From Nakamurella panacisegetis (GTDB lineage Bacteria > Actinomycetota > Actinomycetes > Mycobacteriales > Nakamurellaceae), in contig NZ_LT629710.1 of NCBI RefSeq assembly GCF_900104535.1, positions 3,445,501-3,509,500 on the forward strand: 64,000 nt of DNA, read 5' to 3'. Below are positions 60,810 to 64,000 of the stretch, piece after piece (positions within the stretch are counted from its first letter, which is position 1; each line of letters begins with the position of its first letter). The notes beneath the pieces were generated by a model, which made no database searches, had not been told where the DNA came from, and was given only the letters and a program-made list of their open reading frames with translations. Made by a program: the position numbers and the translations under genes.

Positions 60810-61646
60810 ATGACGCTCGCGGCCGACCGCACCCGGACCAGACCGAAGCTCGCGGTCTGGAAGTTCGCCTCGTGCGACGGCTGCCAGCTGACCCTGCTCA
60901 ATTGCGAGGACGAACTCATTCCGCTGGCCAGCCAGGTGCAGATCGCCTATTTCCCGGAGGCGACCCGCGCCGTCGTCGAAGGTCCGTACGACGTCTCGCT
61001 CGTCGAGGGTTCGGTAACCACGCCGGAGGACATCTCCCGGATCCAGCGCATCCGGGAGATGTCCCGGCAAGTGATCACCATCGGGGCCTGTGCCACGGCC
61101 GGCGGCATCCAGGCGCTGCGCAACTTCGGGGATGTCGCCGAGTTCCGGTCGATCGTCTATGCCCATCCGGAGTATCTCGCGACCCTGTCCCGCTCGACAC
61201 CGATCTCGGCGCACGTCCGCGTCGACTTCGAACTGCGGGGTTGCCCGATCGACAAACATCAACTCCTGGAGGTCCTGGCCGCCGCGATCCAGGGCCGCAA
61301 GCCCCGGATCCCGGCCTACAGCGTGTGTGTCGAATGCAAACGGCGGGGGACGGTGTGCGTCACGGTGGCGCACGGAACGCCGTGCCTGGGGCCGGTCACC
61401 CACGCCGGTTGCGGCGCCCTCTGTCCGGCTTTCGACCGCGGTTGCTACGGCTGTTTCGGTCCGCAGGACACCCCGAACACCTCCTCCCTGGCCGGCCGGC
61501 TGCTCTCGCTGGGCATGCGGGAGGGCGACGTGATGCGCATCTACCGCACCTTCAACGCGGCCGCCGAGCCTTTCCGGCGCGAGTCCGAACGCCACGAAAC
61601 GCTCTCCACACCAACGACTGCCGAGTCGGGGGAGGGGGCGTCATGA
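60810..61646 (+). CDS. hyhS: NiFe hydrogenase small (delta) subunit
   Basis: The 278-residue small subunit carries the proximal-cluster motif [16 protein letters not shown] (Cys22, Cys25), the [10 protein letters not shown] and [14 protein letters not shown] signatures and a C-terminal cysteine-rich region ([36 protein letters not shown]) for further clusters. There is no twin-arginine signal, so the enzyme stays in the cytoplasm, as expected for group 3b. It overlaps hyhL by 4 bases (ATGA). Confidence 0.93.
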   Translation: MTLAADRTRTRPKLAVWKFASCDGCQLTLLNCEDELIPLASQVQIAYFPEATRAVVEGPYDVSLVEGSVTTPEDISRIQRIREMSRQVITIGACATAGGIQALRNFGDVAEFRSIVYAHPEYLATLSRSTPISAHVRVDFELRGCPIDKHQLLEVLAAAIQGRKPRIPAYSVCVECKRRGTVCVTVAHGTPCLGPVTHAGCGALCPAFDRGCYGCFGPQDTPNTSSLAGRLLSLGMREGDVMRIYRTFNAAAEPFRRESERHETLSTPTTAESGEGAS

Positions 61647-62950
61647 GTCACAAGCTGACCGACGGCGGCCAGGTGATGCACGTCGGCACGCTGTCGCGCG
61701 TGGAGGGCGAGGGGGCCCTGCACATCGAGTACACCGGCGGCCGGGCGACCAAGGTCGAACTGCGGATCTACGAGCCGCCCCGCTTCTACGAGGCGTTCCT
61801 GCGCGGCCGGGCCTGGACCGAACCACCTGACATCACGGCGCGCATCTGTGGGATCTGCCCGGTCGCGTATCAGATGAGCGCCTGCGCCGCGATCGAGGAC
61901 GTCTGCGGGGTCACGGTTCCCGAGGCCATCCGATCGATGCGGCGGCTGCTGTACTGCGGCGAGTGGATCGAAAGCCATGCGCTGCACATCTTCCTGCTGC
62001 ATGCCCCGGACTTCCTCGGCTACGACGGAGCGATCGAGATGGCCGCGGACCACCCGACGGTGGTCGAGCGCGGGCTGCGGTTGAAGCGGGCGGGCAACGA
62101 CCTCATGAACCTGGTCGGCGGCCGCTCGGTGCATCCGATCAACGTCCGGATCGGCGGCTTCTACAAGATGCCGACCCGGCTGGAACTGCGAGGCATCCGA
62201 CCGGTGCTGGAACGGGCCCGCGACGACGCGGTCGAAACCGTGCGGCTGGTCTCAGGTTTCGACTTCCCGGAGATGGAACAACCCTACGAGTATCTCTCGC
62301 TCCGGCCCGAGGTCGGCTATCCGATCGAATCGGGCAGGGTGGTCACCACGGCGGGCAAAGCGTTCGGAGTCCGCGAATTCACCCAGCACATTCAGGAACA
62401 GCACGTTCCGTGGTCGAATGCGTTGCACGCCACGCTGGACGGTGAGTCCCCCTACGTGGTCGGCCCGCTCGCCCGGTACACGCTGAACTTCGACCGGTTG
62501 TCGCCGCTCGCGCAGGGCATCGCCCGCGAGGCCGGATTGGGCACCGCCTGCCGCAATCCGTTCCGGTCGATCATCGTGCGCGCGATCGAACTGGTCTACG
62601 CCCTCGACGAGGCGATCCGGATCATCGACGGCTGGCGGGACGGCATCGCCCCGTCCGTACCGGTGCCGGCGCAGGCCGGGGAGGGGTTCGGTGCCAGCGA
62701 GGCACCACGCGGTGTGTTGTTCCACCGATATGTCCTCGACGCGGCCGGGATCATCACCGACGCCCAGATCGTTCCGCCGACGTCGCAGAACCAGCCGAGC
62801 ATCGAAGCCGACCTGGCCACGATGGTGCACTCCTGGTCCGAGCTGGACGACCACGCCCTGTCCCATCGCTGCGAGCACGCCATCCGCAACTACGACCCGT
62901 GCATCTCGTGCGCAACGCACTTCCTGGACCTGACCGTGACACGCTCATGA
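61643..62950 (+). CDS. hyhL: NiFe hydrogenase large (alpha) subunit
   Basis: The 435-residue large subunit has both nickel-binding motifs: RICGICP (Cys69, Cys72) and DPCISCATH (Cys420, Cys423). Between them are the conserved [14 protein letters not shown] and [15 protein letters not shown] segments. After His426 a 9-residue tail (FLDLTVTRS) remains, which a maturation protease would remove once NiFe is inserted. Such a protease is the next gene, overlapping by 4 bases. Group 3b enzymes couple H2 to NADP(H) reversibly and often support survival in hypoxia (family knowledge). Confidence 0.95.
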   Translation: MSHKLTDGGQVMHVGTLSRVEGEGALHIEYTGGRATKVELRIYEPPRFYEAFLRGRAWTEPPDITARICGICPVAYQMSACAAIEDVCGVTVPEAIRSMRRLLYCGEWIESHALHIFLLHAPDFLGYDGAIEMAADHPTVVERGLRLKRAGNDLMNLVGGRSVHPINVRIGGFYKMPTRLELRGIRPVLERARDDAVETVRLVSGFDFPEMEQPYEYLSLRPEVGYPIESGRVVTTAGKAFGVREFTQHIQEQHVPWSNALHATLDGESPYVVGPLARYTLNFDRLSPLAQGIAREAGLGTACRNPFRSIIVRAIELVYALDEAIRIIDGWRDGIAPSVPVPAQAGEGFGASEAPRGVLFHRYVLDAAGIITDAQIVPPTSQNQPSIEADLATMVHSWSELDDHALSHRCEHAIRNYDPCISCATHFLDLTVTRS

Positions 62951-63510
62951 CCGCCTCACCGATCGGTCTGCCTCCGGCGTTGCTCGTCGGGCTGGGTCGC
63001 CCCGATCGCGGCGATGACGGGGTCGGTCCCGTCGTCGCCCTGGACGTCGCGGCACTCCGGCTTCCCGGCGTCCAGGTGCTCGAGCGGGTCGACCCGACCT
63101 CGCTGATCGATCTGTGGACGGACCGGGAGACGACCGTCGTGGTGGACGCGGTCTGTTCCAACGGCATCCCGGGCACGTTGATCGTCCTGGAATCCGGCGC
63201 CGACGACCCGCGATTGCCGGACGGCGTGTGGAGCGGTACCGGACGCGGCGGAACCCATGCGTTCGGCCTGGCTGCGGCGGTCGAACTGTCCCGGGCCCTG
63301 CACCGGCTGCCCCGGCGACTGGTGCTCATCGGGATCGAGGCCGCGCAGCTGGGTTACGGCGAGCCGCTCTCGCCCGCGGTGAGTGCGGCCGTCGGCCCCG
63401 CGGTCGAGACGGCCTGCGGGATCCTGGTGCAGGCCGGTGCGACGGGTTCCCGACATTCTCACGGGTCGGGTGGCTCTCCGATCCGGGTGACCCGGGGGGT
63501 CGATCCCTGA
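62947..63510 (+). CDS. hydrogenase maturation protease
   Basis: The 187-residue protein belongs to the HycI/HyaD/HoxW endopeptidase family: LLVGLGRPDRGDDGVGPVVALDVA (nickel-sensing acidic residue), TVVVDAVCSNGIPGTLIVLE and THAFGLAAAVELSRAL with the metal-binding histidine region. It should remove the C-terminal tail of HyhL. It is coupled to hyhL (ATGA overlap), and its stop overlaps the start of hypC by one base. Confidence 0.9.
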   Translation: MTASPIGLPPALLVGLGRPDRGDDGVGPVVALDVAALRLPGVQVLERVDPTSLIDLWTDRETTVVVDAVCSNGIPGTLIVLESGADDPRLPDGVWSGTGRGGTHAFGLAAAVELSRALHRLPRRLVLIGIEAAQLGYGEPLSPAVSAAVGPAVETACGILVQAGATGSRHSHGSGGSPIRVTRGVDP

Positions 63511-63743
63511 TGTGTCTGGGTGAACTCGCGCAAGTGACCGAGGTGGGCCCTTCCACCGCCGTCGTGTCCAGCGGCGACCGCATTCGGACGGTCAGCCTGC
63601 TCACCCTGGCGGACCGGCTGACCCCCGGGGACTGGGTGCTCACCCACTCGGGATTCGCCCTGGCCCGGCTGACCCCGGAGGAAGCCCGTGAGGCCGCCGC
63701 GCTGCGGGCCACATCACCGACGATCCCGGAGAGACCCCGATGA
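63510..63743 (+). CDS. hypC: hydrogenase assembly chaperone HypC
   Basis: The 77-residue protein starts MCLGELAQV, the HypC/HybG signature whose Cys2 carries the Fe(CN)2CO precursor with HypD. The rest is the short beta-barrel (DRIRTVSLLTLADRL, GDWVLTHSGFALARLTPEEA). No hypA, B, D, E or F is inside the window; they may follow downstream or lie elsewhere. It overlaps the next gene by 4 bases. Confidence 0.92.
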   Translation: MCLGELAQVTEVGPSTAVVSSGDRIRTVSLLTLADRLTPGDWVLTHSGFALARLTPEEAREAAALRATSPTIPERPR

Positions 63744-64000
63744 GAAGAACGCTGCTGCCCCGGACCAGACGTGCGGGGTTGATGCTGGCCCTGGTGACCG
63801 CCGTGATCAGCGGCATCGCCATCTTCCTGAACGCCTACGGCGTCAAGGCGATCGGCAACGCCACCGTCTACACGACGGCCAAGAACGCGGTCGCCGCCGC
63901 GGTGTTGTGCGGCGTCGCGGTCGGCGGCCGGGGGCGTGGGGTGACGGTGGACCGGCCGCGTGGGCCCCGCCAGTGGTGGAGGCTGCTGGCCGTCGGGGTG
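63740..64000 (+). CDS. EamA/DMT-type transporter, N-terminal part
   Basis: The first 87 residues before the window edge read as the start of an EamA (drug/metabolite transporter) protein: a basic N-terminus, helix LMLALVTAVISGIAIFLNAYGV, then NATVYTTAKNAVAAAVLCGVAVG and a basic loop before WWRLLAVGV. The ATGA overlap with hypC puts it in the hydrogenase operon. The substrate is unknown; a link to hydrogenase metal or ligand supply would be speculation. Confidence 0.75.
   Translation, partial: MRRTLLPRTRRAGLMLALVTAVISGIAIFLNAYGVKAIGNATVYTTAKNAVAAAVLCGVAVGGRGRGVTVDRPRGPRQWWRLLAVGV

Overview
The window is high-GC DNA with dense, often overlapping genes, many GTG starts and strong GGAGG-type ribosome sites, which points to an actinobacterium. 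Supporting features are an SsgA/SsgB-family protein, an F420-dependent LLM oxidoreductase, a deazaflavin-type nitroreductase remnant, an MmyB-type regulator remnant and an E. coli-type MenB. A Nakamurella/Frankia-like lineage would fit, but that placement is inference from gene content only. No plasmid or phage core genes and no CRISPR array were seen.

Layout. 0-9.5 kb: housekeeping and metabolic genes (partial GAF protein, menB, LigT-like protein, Fpg/Nei glycosylase, YdeP/FdhF-type molybdenum oxidoreductase, small membrane proteins, FAD oxidoreductase, SRPBCC protein, a 28-residue repeat protein). 9.5-14 kb: a LacI regulator divergent from a three-gene sugar ABC importer, with a double palindromic operator between them. 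14-21.6 kb: a frameshifted secreted protein, a GAF-PAS-GGDEF diguanylate cyclase, a GH25 lysozyme with a beta-trefoil tail, a CtpE-like P-type ATPase and two decayed gene remnants. 21.6-28.6 kb: one secreted 2321-residue protein built from about 26 Ig-like domains that repeat in groups of four with a 939-bp period. 29.4-30.7 kb: four tRNA genes around an SsgA-family gene. 31.3-46.6 kb: an accessory zone of small enzymes, each next to a TetR or MarR regulator with a palindrome in the shared promoter. It contains many broken genes and a 20-bp direct repeat that brackets about 6.8 kb. 46.8-58.1 kb: secreted phosphatase, DksA-like protein, DUF2231 protein, F420 oxidoreductase, HAD phosphatase, a Ser/Thr kinase coupled to a lipid-kinase-like gene, and a membrane-anchored trypsin-like protease. 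58.3-64 kb: a tight operon for a group 3b-type NiFe hydrogenase.

How genes work together. In the hydrogenase operon (hyhB, a cyclic-nucleotide-binding domain protein, hyhG, hyhS, hyhL, maturation protease, hypC, an EamA-type transporter) junctions are a few bases apart or overlap, usually as ATGA. The protein set predicts a soluble NAD(P)-linked H2 enzyme with a possible nucleotide-sensing partner. The LacI/ABC block forms a self-contained sugar-uptake unit. The accessory zone looks like repeatedly acquired, partly decaying detoxification and tailoring genes: two genes carry one in-frame stop each, one has a homopolymer frameshift, and four more are fragments.
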